A stretch of DNA of 64,000 nt from Sepiola atlantica (taxonomy: Eukaryota > Mollusca > Cephalopoda > Sepiida > Sepiolidae). The stretch is taken from positions 134,716,527-134,780,526 of the forward strand of contig OY744521.1 of the NCBI GenBank assembly GCA_963556195.1, given 5' to 3'. This document shows, one piece after another, positions 13,473 to 24,194 of the stretch; positions within the stretch are counted from its first letter, which is position 1; each line of letters starts with the position of its first letter. The notes under the pieces are model-generated. The model saw only the letters and a program-made list of their open reading frames with translations, was not told the DNA's origin and made no database searches. Made by a program: the position numbers and the translations under genes.

Positions 13473-14255
13473 TTAGTGTTACGGTTCATTCGTTTCAACA
13501 TTTAAATCATGTGGTTTAAATGAATGAGAGTAATACAGATTTGGACATACCTTACATTGTGGAAGAATTTGTAATGACGATAATAATTTTTTATGAAGAT
13601 GAAAGTGACTTGGGGAAATGACTAATCATGGAAAGTAGGAAAGAGTATTCTTAGGTGATTTTGCGAAGTAAGATTGGCAATATTTAAGGGGAAGAAGTAA
13701 AGTTGCGGGAGAAAAAAGGGTCGACAATACACACAATATAAGTTATGAGATTTTTTATTTTAAGACTCATGCCCCTAAGACTAATAACTTAAAAGTATTA
13801 GAGGATATACACACACACACATGTTTGATATTAGTATAGATTTTGTATAAGATGGGGGTGTTAATTTTATGAACTTAAGCCCCCATTAAACGGTCTTAAA
13901 ATTATGAAAATGTGCTCACATTCTGAGACTCTGCATAAGGTTGTCGTTTACCTAATGATTTAAATATCATTAAAAGTAGGTCACAAATATTCAGCTTCGG
14001 TTTCAAGTTGCATTCAGGTCCCCCTTATAAGTAAACAGATAATAGAATCTGCATTGATTTGGGAATCATTCCTACGAAATTTCAATTCCTAAGCAACCGA
14101 AACGAAGTTAGTACACATACACGTATTTCGCGTATTAGTAAAGACTAGCTTTTTTAATTTACTTTTTCATCGTGTTTTATTAGGGGTGGGAGTGAATGCG
14201 GTACTTACAGGAAGGACCTGCTGATTGGTTGTGAATATTTATGAGTAAAACCGAT
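13471..14255. other. Unassigned AT-rich DNA
   Basis: Nothing supportable apart from a short (AC)n at about 13808-13821. Confidence 0.4.
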
Positions 14256-14260
14256 GCTAT

Positions 14261-14333
14261 GGAACCGACTAGATTCGAACTTCGCAAACTAAGTTCATCA
14301 AACTGCGTCTTTAATCATTTCACCACCGACACC
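14261..14333 (-). mobile_element. tRNA-like sequence (SINE head or tRNA pseudogene)
   Basis: On the minus strand this 73-base stretch has the length and order of a tRNA. The first and last seven bases can form six of seven acceptor pairs if two G-T pairs are counted. There is a box A (TGGTGAAATGATTAAAGACG), an AGTT/AACT anticodon-like stem, and a box B (AGTTCGAATCT). The T stem is mostly broken and no CCA is encoded, so it is not a working tRNA gene. The box A is of the Leu/Ser type. It sits 40 bp from a (TA)n tract and the SINE pieces that follow, which favours a SINE head over an isolated tRNA pseudogene. Confidence 0.65.
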
Positions 14334-14376
14334 TCCCATTTACTGGTATTATTTACTGCCAATCTTTATATATCTC

Positions 14377-14415
<39 letters not shown>
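14377..14415. repeat. (TA)n microsatellite
   Basis: About 19 TA dinucleotides, directly next to the SINE tail at 14422. Confidence 0.95.
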
Positions 14416-14418
<3 letters not shown>

Positions 14419-14421
14419 AAA

Positions 14422-14575
14422 AATATTAATTATTTTAATACCTACAGACATCGATGTTTCATGCTAACGCAATCTTCAGTGCAGGAAGCTAATTCTCAAC
14501 AGTCGGCGGGCGCGAAGCCCGATCACAAATCGCCACTGATCTGTAGTCAAGAGTCTTAACGCCTCGGCCATAGAC
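14422..14575 (-). mobile_element. tRNA-derived SINE with Leu/Ser-like head
   Basis: Read on minus from 14575: box A (TGGCCGAGGCGTTAAGAC, 14553-14570), a degraded box B region (GGGCTTCGCGCCC, 14508-14520), then an about 82-base tail ending at 14422. The tail holds CTGAAGA, a TGC-GTTA-GCA mini-hairpin and GAAAC. The order CTGANGA, stem, GAAAC resembles the end of the other SINE copies. The (TA)n tract lies just beyond the tail. A second copy of the tail alone is at 14764-14846. Confidence 0.65.
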
Positions 14576-14763
14576 AATTAGTTAATAATTAGGGAGGAAT
14601 TTAACCTTATAAATAGCGAATCGGCGGCTAAATTTACACAAGCAGTAAGAGTGATCAACGAACGTATTCAGATCGTGCATGCAGCTATTAGTACTGCTTG
14701 TTATTAAAGTCACTCAGTGCCCGGATTTTGGTGAAGGGAGCTAATAATAATATTTATAAATAA

Positions 14764-14843
14764 ATATTAATTATTTTAATACCTACAGGCATCGATGTTT
14801 CATGCTAACGCAATCTTCAGTGCAGGAAGCTAATTCTCAACGG

Positions 14844-14846
<3 letters not shown>
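14764..14846 (-). repeat. Second copy of the SINE tail
   Basis: This is an 82-base direct repeat of 14423-14504, nearly identical over its full length (one clear difference is GCATCGATG for ACATCGATG). On its right edge it runs straight into (TA)n at 14847-14875, and no tRNA-like head follows. The high identity shows that the two tails separated recently or were homogenised. Confidence 0.9.

Positions 14847-14876
<30 letters not shown>
14847..14876. repeat. (TA)n microsatellite
   Basis: About 14 TA dinucleotides abutting the SINE tail copy. Confidence 0.95.
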
Positions 14877-14879
<3 letters not shown>

Positions 14880-15184
14880 GCCAAGTTTTAATAATATACA
14901 GAGAAATATTGTATTTTGCTTCTTCCGTAAAATAATTGTCATTGTAAGCTAAAATTTAAATAAATACAACCAATGTCTTTTTTATTTACTTATTTAAAAT
15001 TGTAACACTTAGATGTGTATTAAAATGGCATTAAAGTAATAAAAAAAAATATACATAGCAGTTTTTTAAGTAAAAAATACACAACAGAATTCCATTTTTA
15101 AATAGTTAAGTCAGAACATGGACAAATCCAGTAGATTTCCAATAATTTTTTTGCATTTCATCTTTTGTAATCGGGTGATTTCAT

Positions 15185-15745
15185 GAACTTAAATGCGTGT
15201 TGGAATAATAACGTTCGTATGAACAGGGAAGACCGTATTATTATTATATAGAAGAGGGGGCACCTGGAAATTTGACAGTAGCATATTTGTAAGAGTTTGT
15301 AACATAATACAATCTATGGACCTCCGGCGCAAACACAGGCCCAGCGATATTATTGTAAAACCGTTGTTAAAGTTGAAACATCTTTATCTAAGTACTGTAG
15401 TTGATGAAGAGATTAGGTTATAATGACCTCTCACCAAAACCCTTGTAAGGGTTTATGAAATATTTCCATTCTATGGAGATCCGACGCAAACGCTGACCTT
15501 ACGATATTAATGTACGATTTGGGGGAAGAACAGATGCTACGTATTAATCTTAGCCCGAAAGCAGATACGGTGTGTTTTTATTTTTAGTTTCACGTTCAAC
15601 ACAATTTCGACATCAGATGAAATTAAAGAAAATACTTTTTTTTAATTGCATCTTCGGCGAACGAGCAATCTCATATTAAAAAAAGGTAGGTGATTACGTA
15701 CGTACGAACAGGAAAATTGCTTTAACACATTGTTATATAGATAGA
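15185..15745 (+). repeat. Repeat with an internal diverged duplication
   Basis: Two related segments lie about 150 bp apart. One has CAATCTATGGACCTCCGGCG then CAAACACAGGCC and CGATATTA (15310-15350). The other has ATTCTATGGAGATCCGACG then CAAACGCTGACC and CGATATTA (about 15468-15510). The edges share CGTATGAACAGGGAAGACCG (15213) and GTACGAACAGGAAAATTG (15700), each followed by TTATATAG. The ACGAACAGGAAAATTGCTTT-type word near a TTATATAGA tail recalls non-coding parts of RTE-like elements, but I cannot prove the family. A hairpin AAACCCT-TGTA-AGGGTTT is at 15437-15454. Confidence 0.55.
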
Positions 15746-17300
15746 CTATATATTTGTTTCGATTTTTTAAAAAGAAATTACATGATTGCTTGACGTCTTT
15801 ATTAACAAAATCTGTGTATTTATTTTAGCAACTTAGTTTATTATCATACAAAAATAGTTGTCAGTACTACACCCTTTTCCCGGACAACTAGAGGCAATTT
15901 TTGCAGAATGTGCCACGTCACCTGTCTGAGGTTACCCGTTGTACATGCGGCCCTCTGGCCAACATCTCGCAGGAGACACCCTCAGTGGTCCAATCACTCC
16001 GAAGATCCTCTCCATGCGCCTAGAGACAAATACTCATTGATCCGTCTAGCCTCTGAGCACGAGCAGAGTATCTAGGGGATTGTTGTAGAACACTGCTGCT
16101 TAAACACAAATGTCATGTGAAATATGACATTTTGCTTTTTTAAAAGGAAATCGGATAATGCCATCTGGGCGTTTTTCGTCCCTTCGGCCAAGACATACAA
16201 ATTCGAAATTTTCATAAGTGAATTATATGGTTATCAAACATTAGTTTCAAGTTTCCATAAATGTATATATACTAGCAAACTATCCGTTTCCTCGGCATGT
16301 TGGGGTCATTAATATAAAAAAAAATGACGTGTATTCTAAATATGCATCCATTTAATCTACACGTTTAGCGCTGGAAATAGATAATTGTTTTCTAATATTT
16401 AAATGTATGCAACTCCTCTAAAGCAGCATACTTTTTTTCTTATTTTAAAACTAGTGTGTTTACATCGGAATACATTAACGCAGATCTAATAACCCTTACC
16501 CCTTAAATTGTTTGCAAGGCCAGCAATACATACTTTTTTTTTACTGCAGTTGGACCAAGTCTGCTCGAGTTTCAGAAGCTCCTTTGACTCCTCATTGGTT
16601 TTACTTGTAAACCTTACTGAAAAAGTTGTCATAAATTATGGGTTGGCTTTTAACAATAACATATAAAGAAAAAACGTAACAGCACATGTGAGTTAATCTG
16701 ACCCAAACTTAAATTCCGTTAAAAAATTGTCATAATATTAAATTTGAAAACTTTTATTACTTATAAAATGTATAATTTATTGAATAACTGATGAAAATGT
16801 CAGTAAAATAAATATATTAGTTTTGTTAAAAGTGTAGTCTCTTAGTGAGGGCGAGTGGCACAAGGAAACTATACGAAACCCAAATGTTATTGCATTTTAT
16901 GTTTGGATAAGATAAACTCACACATACTATAATTTTGTTTGTTTATTGTGACGATAGAAATCGACACGACCGGATTTGAAACGCTCACAATGTCTGGTTT
17001 GTCGAGCGGTCATTTGCAAGAGTGGAAAAATCGCATGCTCAGTATTGTAGGTTTTGGTAGGTGTTAGTAATTTGTATGCGTAGCTACTAACCTGTTTTAA
17101 CTGACGGGCGAGAAAGACAGTGAAACAGAAAAAAAACTTAGGTAGACGTGAACAGACGAGAAAGATCAGTGCAGTTAAGAGTTTTGGTAGTGTTCCGGTG
17201 TTCAACCAACAAGAGTCCCGCCCGAGTTTTAAACCGTCGCTTCACCTTATAGTACCACAAAGGATTTTTTCAGTTACATTTATGAATATGTTACTTAACC
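15746..17300. other. Unassigned DNA with one GC-richer pocket
   Basis: Only the interval 15890-16080 stands out: it is markedly GC-richer than its surroundings. Its frames on both strands contain stops, and I recognise no domain. The rest is AT-rich and featureless. The stretch 17100-17260 may be non-coding flank of the RTE-like fragment that follows. Confidence 0.4.
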
Positions 17301-17309
17301 CATTCTCCT

Positions 17310-17725
17310 AAATTAACATGGGACTTGTCGTTAAAATGTCTGAGTTTACATATCTAGACAGTAAAGTTGCAAATGAAAGTTTCACAGAGAATGAACTAAA
17401 TGTGCGAATTAACAAAGTTTCGGCTGGACTAGACAAAGTGAAAGATCTCTGGAAGTCAAACCTTTCTACCAAGATCAAACATGACATCTTTGAGGCCATT
17501 GTTACATCAGTTTTCGTATATGAAGTAACTCCTGGACTTATACCAAAAGTTTTAAGAAACGTGACGGTGTGTACACGAACATGCCTAGAGTATTTCTTAA
17601 TATCTTCTGAAGGTGACACCCCACGAAGGAGGACCTCTATGGAGACATTCCTCAGATCTCAGGCTTGATCAGAAAGAGAATAAACAGATGTGCTTGTCAC
17701 TGATGAATGGGGAGTATAGAAAAAG
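17310..17725 (+). mobile_element. RTE-like LINE, C-terminal fragment
   Basis: The open frame 17318-17668 starts MGLVVKMSEFTYLDSKVANE and continues with NVRINKVSAGLDKVKDLWKS then NLSTKIKHDIFEAIVTSVFV. This is the pattern seen after the reverse transcriptase in RTE-like LINEs: FxYLGS, a helix with RI..A...F..L...W, then TK..LF.A.V.SVLLYG. Past the frame, another frame reads LYGDIPQISGLIRKRINRCACH, the family's YGDIP..S..IR.RR...GH segment. A frameshift therefore separates the two. The reverse transcriptase itself is missing (5' truncated, usual for LINEs). A different LINE begins within about 40 bp of its right edge. Confidence 0.8.
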
Positions 17726-17754
17726 TCATCAATGATATTCGTTTGTGGATGTGA

Positions 17755-18675
17755 AAACAGGGAGTTACTTCAGCGAGAGACCGCATCGAATTATCTATAT
17801 AAACGACCTCCCTGATGGCATAGAGTCTGAGATTGGTTTATTTGCTGATGACACCACCCTTTACTCTCGCCATGTTGATAAAACAGACGCAATCATATCC
17901 GAGGAAATGGCTGAATCTTTAGAAAATGACCTCCAGGCTGTAGTGGATTGGGGTCATAAATGGTTGGTAACTTTTAATGCCGCAAAGACAACGCTTCTTT
18001 TCTTTCAATAATTACAAGGAACCCTTGCAACCACCGATTGTCATGGCAAATATCACCCTACCTGAGAGTTCATCATTCAAACTCCTCGACCTAACCTTCA
18101 AAGGTAACATGAATTGGAACAAATACATTGAAGACATTGCCAAGGCTGCCGCAAAGAAATTTGGCTTCCTCTACCGTGCTAGTAAACTCCTCACACCTGG
18201 CATTATCCTGTATCTCTACAAAGCCACCATCCGCCCATGCATGGAGTATTGTTGTCACATCTGGGCTGGCGCATCATCTACTAGTCTCTCCCTCCTTGAC
18301 AAGGTCCAAAAAAGAATCGCCAACCTAATAGGTCCTTCACTGTCAACCAAGCTCCAGCCTCTGTCTCATCGCCGCAATGTGGCATCCTTGTGCTTGTTTT
18401 ACAAATACTTCAATGGATTATGCTCCGATGAATTGGCTACTCGTGTGCCCCCTCGACGAAAATTCACTAGACTAACTCGACAATCAACTAAATCTAATTC
18501 ATTCACTGTGGAGATCCCCAGATGTCGGAGAGCCTTCTACTCAAATAGCTTTTTTTCTCGTACTGCCGGTTTCTGGAACTCCCTTCCTGCCCTCTGTTTC
18601 CCCGACAGTACAGACATGCAGGAGTTTAAAACTAATGTAAACAGACATCTTGCTGCGCAGATCCCAGTCTAGGTT
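17755..18675 (+). mobile_element. Jockey/CR1-type LINE, 5'-truncated reverse transcriptase remnant
   Basis: This is the best preserved protein-coding remnant in the window. From 17795 it reads IYINDLPDGIES then LFADDTTLY, the reverse transcriptase palm motif with its two catalytic aspartates, followed by DWGHKWLVTFNAAKT. A one-base frameshift near 17990-18005 joins this to the frame 17977-18672. That frame carries SSFKLLDLTFKGNMNWNKYI, YKATIRPCMEYCCHIWAG, LDKVQKRIANLIG, LSHRRNVASLCLFYKYFNGL, FWNSLPALCFPD and FKTNVNRHL, ending at a stop. Those are the thumb and C-terminal segments of Jockey/CR1-superfamily LINEs. The endonuclease and the first half of the reverse transcriptase are absent, so it cannot move by itself. 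Only one clear disabling shift over about 920 bp makes it the youngest LINE copy here. Confidence 0.93.
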
Positions 18676-18778
18676 GACCGCCCCCTATCTTCTCCCCTTT
18701 TTTCTCAGTAGCCCCTTACGTCTACAGTGGCGGCCTGCCTTGTTTGGGGTGAACTATGTTAAATAAAAAAGATTTATG
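18676..18778 (+). mobile_element. 3' untranslated end of the Jockey-like LINE
   Basis: After the stop, about 100 bp contain CGGCCTGCCTTGTTTGGGGT and GAACTATGTTAAAT then AAAAAAG. The fragment ending at 23.23 kb has the matching words GCCTTGTGTGGGGTGAATAA and TGTTAATTATTTTAAT, so this is the shared 3' end of the family. It probably marks the end recognised during target-primed reverse transcription. Confidence 0.75.
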
Positions 18779-21375
18779 TCGAGCAAGTGATACAAGACTT
18801 ACAATGCATCTAATGAAGACCTACCTGGTGTGCTTGAGTATAGAGCGAAATGGTGTAAGTGTCAAGATTCGTGACAGTAGCGTGACTAGATGATGATGTT
18901 ACTGTTAAAAGCAAATGCATCATATTTACAGGAAGGGACAAGGAAATAAGTATTGGCACTTCTATTTTGTCTCATTTTCATCTTTCAATATTTATCCTAC
19001 ACAATATGGTTTCTGTTATCTCTGACCTTCTTGTAAAGTATCTAATATATTCGTATCTGATACATTTGATCTAATTAGACACGCAAATGCCGAAATATGC
19101 AGCAAAAGAAAACTGGGACGACGATGGAATTATAAGCACGAACGAATCAATGTTTTCGGTTTCCTTTCTAGATAAAGGGTATCTAGCTTCCCTCTCCTTT
19201 CATGACACGCCTCTCAACTAAATTGAGTCGAACCCCTTTTAAGCCTTCTTCCATTAAACTCGCCCCCTCTCCATCTATAATTGATTATTCTCTCAGCAGC
19301 CCGCAGTATTACTTCAAACATCTGTCAGTTTAAAAGATGGAAGCTAAAGTGTGTTTAATTTTGTGATTTTGATTAAAGCCTTTACTTCCGAATTAAAGTT
19401 GTAATCAACTTAAATTTAAATCTTTTTTTTTTTTTTAACAATTTTCAAAGTTCACTCGTGAACATTTTTGGTTGGAATTCTTTAGATTCCGTAAAATAGT
19501 AATTTGCAATATGTGAAGTTTGACGAGTGTTCTCTTTTGAGTGTGGACTCAGCGTTTCAGATTTAGCATCGGGAATAACTACTTAAGTTAATCTAAAGAA
19601 CTTGAAGATACTATTCTTCCGATTTCTGAGTACACTTTAATGCGGAAATAAGCATCTAATGTTATAGTTATACCTTTTACTGTCATTTAAGCAGTCTATT
19701 TTGCATAATGGTCAGTGTTCGTTAATGGGCTAGGAGACCGAGATTTAATCCTCGATAGAGTCGTACAAAAGACTAATATAATAGTACTTGATGACTCCCT
19801 GCTAAATACTAAGCATTATAAGGTGGGGTTCAAGGGTAAGTGGAGTAATCCTTAGAAATCATTTGTATAGTAGCTAATGAAAGAGAATTCGTTGACTACT
19901 TTACTTATAGCCATTTGTTAAAAACAATTATGGATTCTGATGTTTACGAAATATGCGAAAAGATGACAAAATTAACTGACTTTTCAGAAAGTGTTTGGAC
20001 ATGTATCTTTTGGGTCAAATAGTGAATCTTTCTTAAATTTCTTCCTTACTTATTCTTCGGCTGATTTGTTTTGCAAAATATCAGGGGTAAATTTCAGTTA
20101 GGTTGAGAGGCGTGTTACGAAACGAGAGAAAGAAAGATAGACGTTCGATACACTATAAGAAAACGGTCAACATTGGTTCATTTGTGCTCATAATTTCATC
20201 TTCGCCACGTTTCCGTCGGGTACAGACACTTCTGTGCCCATTGCCGAATCCTCATTATGCATAACAAGAAGCGTGGTAACATTAGTATTAAAATAATGTA
20301 ATTATTATAATTTAGCATAAATTACTCTATTGTGTCGGAGTGACAAGCAGAGCGCTAGTGCTAAGTTGCTTAAACTGTTGGCTGTAGCAAATCCCGCCTC
20401 GTGGCTAACATTTGCAAACACTACATATTCTTACTTTATCCCGTGGTGGCTTTCTCTGATAAAAAACACCTCCCCTGAATTTAGATAGTTCCAGCTTACA
20501 GATATTTTAATCGCTGAAAACAATTTCTAATCTAATTTCGGACACGTCTGAACGTTAACCTGTTACCTCGATGTCAGTCACCTCGATACCTAATTCGTCA
20601 AATTCGACAACGGTCATCTCGTCAAATAATTTAAATTTCAAGCTTGTATGAAGACCAGCTAGATAACGTAACAAAATGTCTTCTCGGAAATTCTACGGGG
20701 TGGGGATGATAAATGTTTGGTAGGCAACTCAAACTATCTCCCCACATGTCTGAATTCGGAATAAATCCCAAAGAGGCTGATATGGCGTATAATACTTCGT
20801 ACAAAAACAGATAATTAGTTTACACAGATGTGGTGAAAGACATAGTCAGAAAGTCAATTAGGCACAAGTGTTAAATTTTCTGCGTTTAGAATTGGCTTAC
20901 TATGAATTTTGCACATAACACTTTCTTTCGTGTCTGATAAATAAAAACATCTTACATTTTCAATAATATAAATACGCATAAAAAGCGTTTTATAATATTG
21001 AATTAAAAATATTTTTGGAATAAATTATTTTGAAACAAAACTCAACAATTCGATTTGAGAATATGATACCGAAATCTATTTCACTGTAAATTACGCCCGT
21101 AAACTAGTAAATTACATTTCATGTCTCTAGATTAAAAAAAAATGAATTTCAATGCGTTACTATTTCTCTAGATATAAAAGTATATATGTATGGATGGACA
21201 GATGTGACCATTTCTTCATCTCATTGACTATACTTTTTTCTCCTGCTACCAGCACGCACGCACGCACGCACCTTTCATTAAATTGAGGAAGATCGAAAGA
21301 AACCACCGAAAATTCTGGATTCATTTTTTAAAGAAATTTTCTTTTTAAAAATACATTTTGTATTGCTATACGTAA
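18779..21375. other. 2.6 kb of unassigned DNA
   Basis: No gene or repeat could be supported. Small items are a T run at 19421-19435, a (CGCA)n tract at 21252-21272 and repeated TCGTCAAAT-type words near 20595-20630. The composition is typical of the window's background. Confidence 0.4.
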
Positions 21376-21379
21376 ACAA

Positions 21380-22150
21380 ATAAGTTGAAAGTGTATAACC
21401 GGTTACATATTTTTACACTAGTTATTACAGAATAATTTCTTGAATCAGTGAACATATGATTATGAATTTCTTTTGTAAATTTTAACATATAGGTGGTTCA
21501 CATATATGATAACTATATTTTGTTTTAAATACACTCCAAAACTAGTGAACTGATCATTATGAATTTTGGGATATATATTCTTGGCAACACGGTGAGTAAC
21601 ATGGTCATATTTCTTTTGTATTTGGAAATTGTAACATTTAGAAGGTGTATATGTGGAGTGTATATATATTTTGTTTTATATGAGGAATTCCTAAAGTAAT
21701 GAACGATTTTAATGAATTTGGAATATATATTTTCGGCTATATGTTGAGAAATATGGGTACTTAAGTTTTTTTTGTAACTTTACCATTTACGAGGTGCGCC
21801 CGCCCAAACTAGCGAAAAATAAGTTACATACAAAAAATATAATATAATATAAATATAATAGAGAAAAGACCTCACTACATAAATTGTTAAGCTATATTTA
21901 GTAATACATTTAAAAAGTATCGATGTGCGCGCGTGAGCGTTAATAATATGTACGTGCTTTGAAAAATCCTAAACTGTATATATTCCAGGAAAATGGATTA
22001 GTAACGAGGGCACAATTAAATTTTGTAAACTTAACTATTTAGGGGGCGGGGGCCCACCGAAACCAGACCACACCCCAAAGAAAGAAAAACATTCAAATGT
22101 AAAACTAACGGCATAGTTTTTGTTTATACCCGTCCTGGGACGGGTAGTAT
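21380..22150 (+). repeat. Repeat family R, rearranged copy with internal tandem units
   Basis: Segments near 21436, 21540 and 21690 repeat the same order of words: TGAAC/TGAACGAT, TTATGAATTT, a GGATATATATTC-type AT stretch, a GAGTAACATGG/GAGAAATATGG word, TTTTGTAA, and TAACATTTAGAAGGTG/TTACCATTTACGAGGTG. A fourth, weaker version lies near 21975-22040. This matches one end of the dispersed repeat at 34.8 and 62.5 kb (AACTAATTAACCATTGTG then GAATTTTGG and GGGTAATAT). At the right edge stands the palindromic word ACCCGTCCTGGGACGGGTA (22129-22147), which resembles ACCCGTTCCAGTACGGGTA at 33.45 kb in another copy. Confidence 0.6.
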
Positions 22151-22404
22151 TTTAGTTATATGTATAAGAAATCTAAATTGAAGGTAAATCATGGGTGTTA
22201 TACTCACGATGCGAGATGGCATTAATATGCGTAGATAATTTTGTTAGATATATAATCTTTAAAATGTTAAATATAAGCGCTAGTATTAAATAAAACAAGA
22301 AATGCAAAAATGAGTATCCAACCCAATCGGTCCCGCACTGTCTTCCAAGCCCCAACTCCTGCCCCATCGCCACAGCGTTGCATATCTGTGCCTATTTTAC
22401 AAGT

Positions 22405-22925
22405 ACCTCCCCGAATGGCCTCGGACCATGGCCATCCCTACTACAGGCCAGGCAATCGTGCAACTGGGGTCTTTTACTGGGGGTCATGTGAATTTTCTTA
22501 AATATTCGATATAGAAGTTGCAAACTATATCATCAACTGGTGCGGATCCTTTTTTTCTTTTTAACCACAATATACAAGTAATGATCTTTTGACATAAGTA
22601 CAAATTCTCTCAAAAAAATCCAACATTGAAATAAAAATTCTTCATTAAAATATGCATCTGCCTTTGTTTATTCAAAATTACATGTCTCTTCATTTATAGG
22701 AATTTGTCAATAATAGTCAAATGTATCAATTAGCTCATTGTGGTTCTTATTATTTGGTATGTAAAACACATGAAAACATCAAACTAATCTCAAAGAGGAA
22801 TTTTACCTTTGTTTGCAACTTCTATATCGAATATTTAAGAAAATTCACATGGCCCCCAGCAAAAGACCCCAGTTGCACGATTGCCTGGCCTGTAGTAGGG
22901 ATGGGCATGCCTCGGACTAACTTAC
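22405..22925. repeat. Near-perfect inverted repeat, about 105-bp arms
   Basis: The left arm (about 22425-22528) and the right arm (about 22817-22922) are reverse complements with only a few mismatches. The core words are CATCCCTACTACAGGCCAGG, CAATCGTGCAACTGGGGTC, CATGTGAATTTTCTTAAAT and ATTCGATATAGAAGTTGC on the left, and their complements on the right. A spacer of about 290 bp of plain AT-rich DNA separates the arms. The right arm touches the LINE fragment that begins near 22925. No transposase is encoded. It may be a non-autonomous element or an inverted duplication that formed at a LINE insertion. Confidence 0.93.
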
Positions 22926-23235
22926 TGCACTTGTACCTCCAACACGTAAATATCCCCGATCAACCCAACTAACAGCAAAATCCCACCCGTTAACTGTAAA
23001 GGTCCTCAGATATCGGAAAACTATCTACTCTAATAGGGTTTTTCTTCCTCAGATCGCTTGCCCGTGGAATTTCCTCCCTGCTCCCCGTTTTCCCGACTGT
23101 ACCAACATGCAGACATTTAAATGTAAACAAATGTTTTGCTATACAACACCTTAGTGAGCATGACCCTTATAAATCTAGCCACTAATCATCTCGATGGTAA
23201 TATGCCTTGTGTGGGGTGAATAACTGTTAATTATT
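22920..23235 (+). mobile_element. Jockey/CR1-type LINE, 3'-terminal fragment
   Basis: On + a single frame reads ALVPPTRKYPRSTQLTAKSH, PLTVKVLRYRKTIYSNRVF, CPWNFLPAPRFPDCTNMQTF and KCKQM. It aligns residue by residue with the end of the element at 18.67 kb (RVPPRRKFTRLTRQSTKSNS, VEIPRCRRAFYSNSFF, FWNSLPALCFPDSTDMQEFK). After the coding part, GCCTTGTGTGGGGTGAATAA and TGTTAATTATTTT match that element's 3' end. It is truncated at its 5' side exactly where the inverted repeat begins. Confidence 0.88.
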
Positions 23236-24190
23236 TTAATGTATTTAAAACTTATTAAATATTTCTATTTTTGTTTTCTTTTGTTTTCTCTTTTTATTGC
23301 TTTATTTTTCTCTACTAAACTTTAAACAGTTAAAGAACTAACAAAACAAACCGAAGAAATGTTCTGTTTCTTTTTTATTTATTTTATTTTAACGAGATCA
23401 TTTTTTTTAATATAAAATATTATTTGATTCTATTAATTTTGTATGATTAAATAATTAAAATGATTTTAGATCCTTCCTTGCTTAATCTCCTTTGGCGGGG
23501 TTAAAGAAAATCTCAAAGAAAGTTTATAAAACGTTACTAAAGAAAATATTTTTTAAATGAAAATTGATTTTTTTTTTTTGTTCATTTTTGACACCAAATC
23601 ACGTTCGTCGAATTTCGCATAAAAATTCACATTTTGCAAAATATTTTTATTTATTTGATTTTTTTTTAAATTAATCTTTAGTCTAAATTTTTTTTTCTTT
23701 CAAAGCACACTTAAGCTTCTACCACTTTAAAAAATCCTCCCTTTACATCTTTTTAAACTTTTTAACATGCACAACCATTTATTTTTATAATCTTTTTTTT
23801 CTTTTCTCTCTCGGTTTACAGAATAAAGTGTCAAAAGCACAAAAATCACAATGTTTTTTCTTGCATGCAAGAATTCTTCACTCGATTTTTACCAAGGAAT
23901 TTCAATGAGGAAAGTCGAAACTCTAAACTACCGAGTCCAAATAGAAATCCAAAGAAAGAAAATAATTATTTCTATTTTTTTAGACTTTATTTTCACATTC
24001 TTCAACCACAAAACTCAAGACTCTTCCCTCCTATTTGTCAATGGTGTCTGTCCTGTTTCATGAATTTAAATAATTTGAAAAAGAACCGTTTTATCTGACA
24101 CCCTTAACAGCTTTATACAGAGACATGATGCCGTTTTTTTATATGAAAGTTACAGTGTAATCTTTCTCAGCTGTTGTATACTAGCTAAAA
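23236..24190. other. T- and A-rich DNA without a supported gene
   Basis: Many T or A runs are present. A strong 3' splice-site-like sequence (a pyrimidine tract then GGTTTACAG, ending at 23821) precedes an open frame to about 24096. The frame has no recognisable domain and is AT-biased, so I do not call an exon. Confidence 0.4.
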
Positions 24191-24194
24191 TGCA

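Noticed and set aside
14261..14333. A functional tRNA gene
   Set aside because: The T stem is mostly unpaired and the sequence lies among SINE pieces; acceptor pairing depends on wobble.
23804..24098. Exon after the strong acceptor at 23821
   Set aside because: The following frame is biased by AT-rich composition, has no motif and shows no good donor; chance pyrimidine tracts are frequent here.
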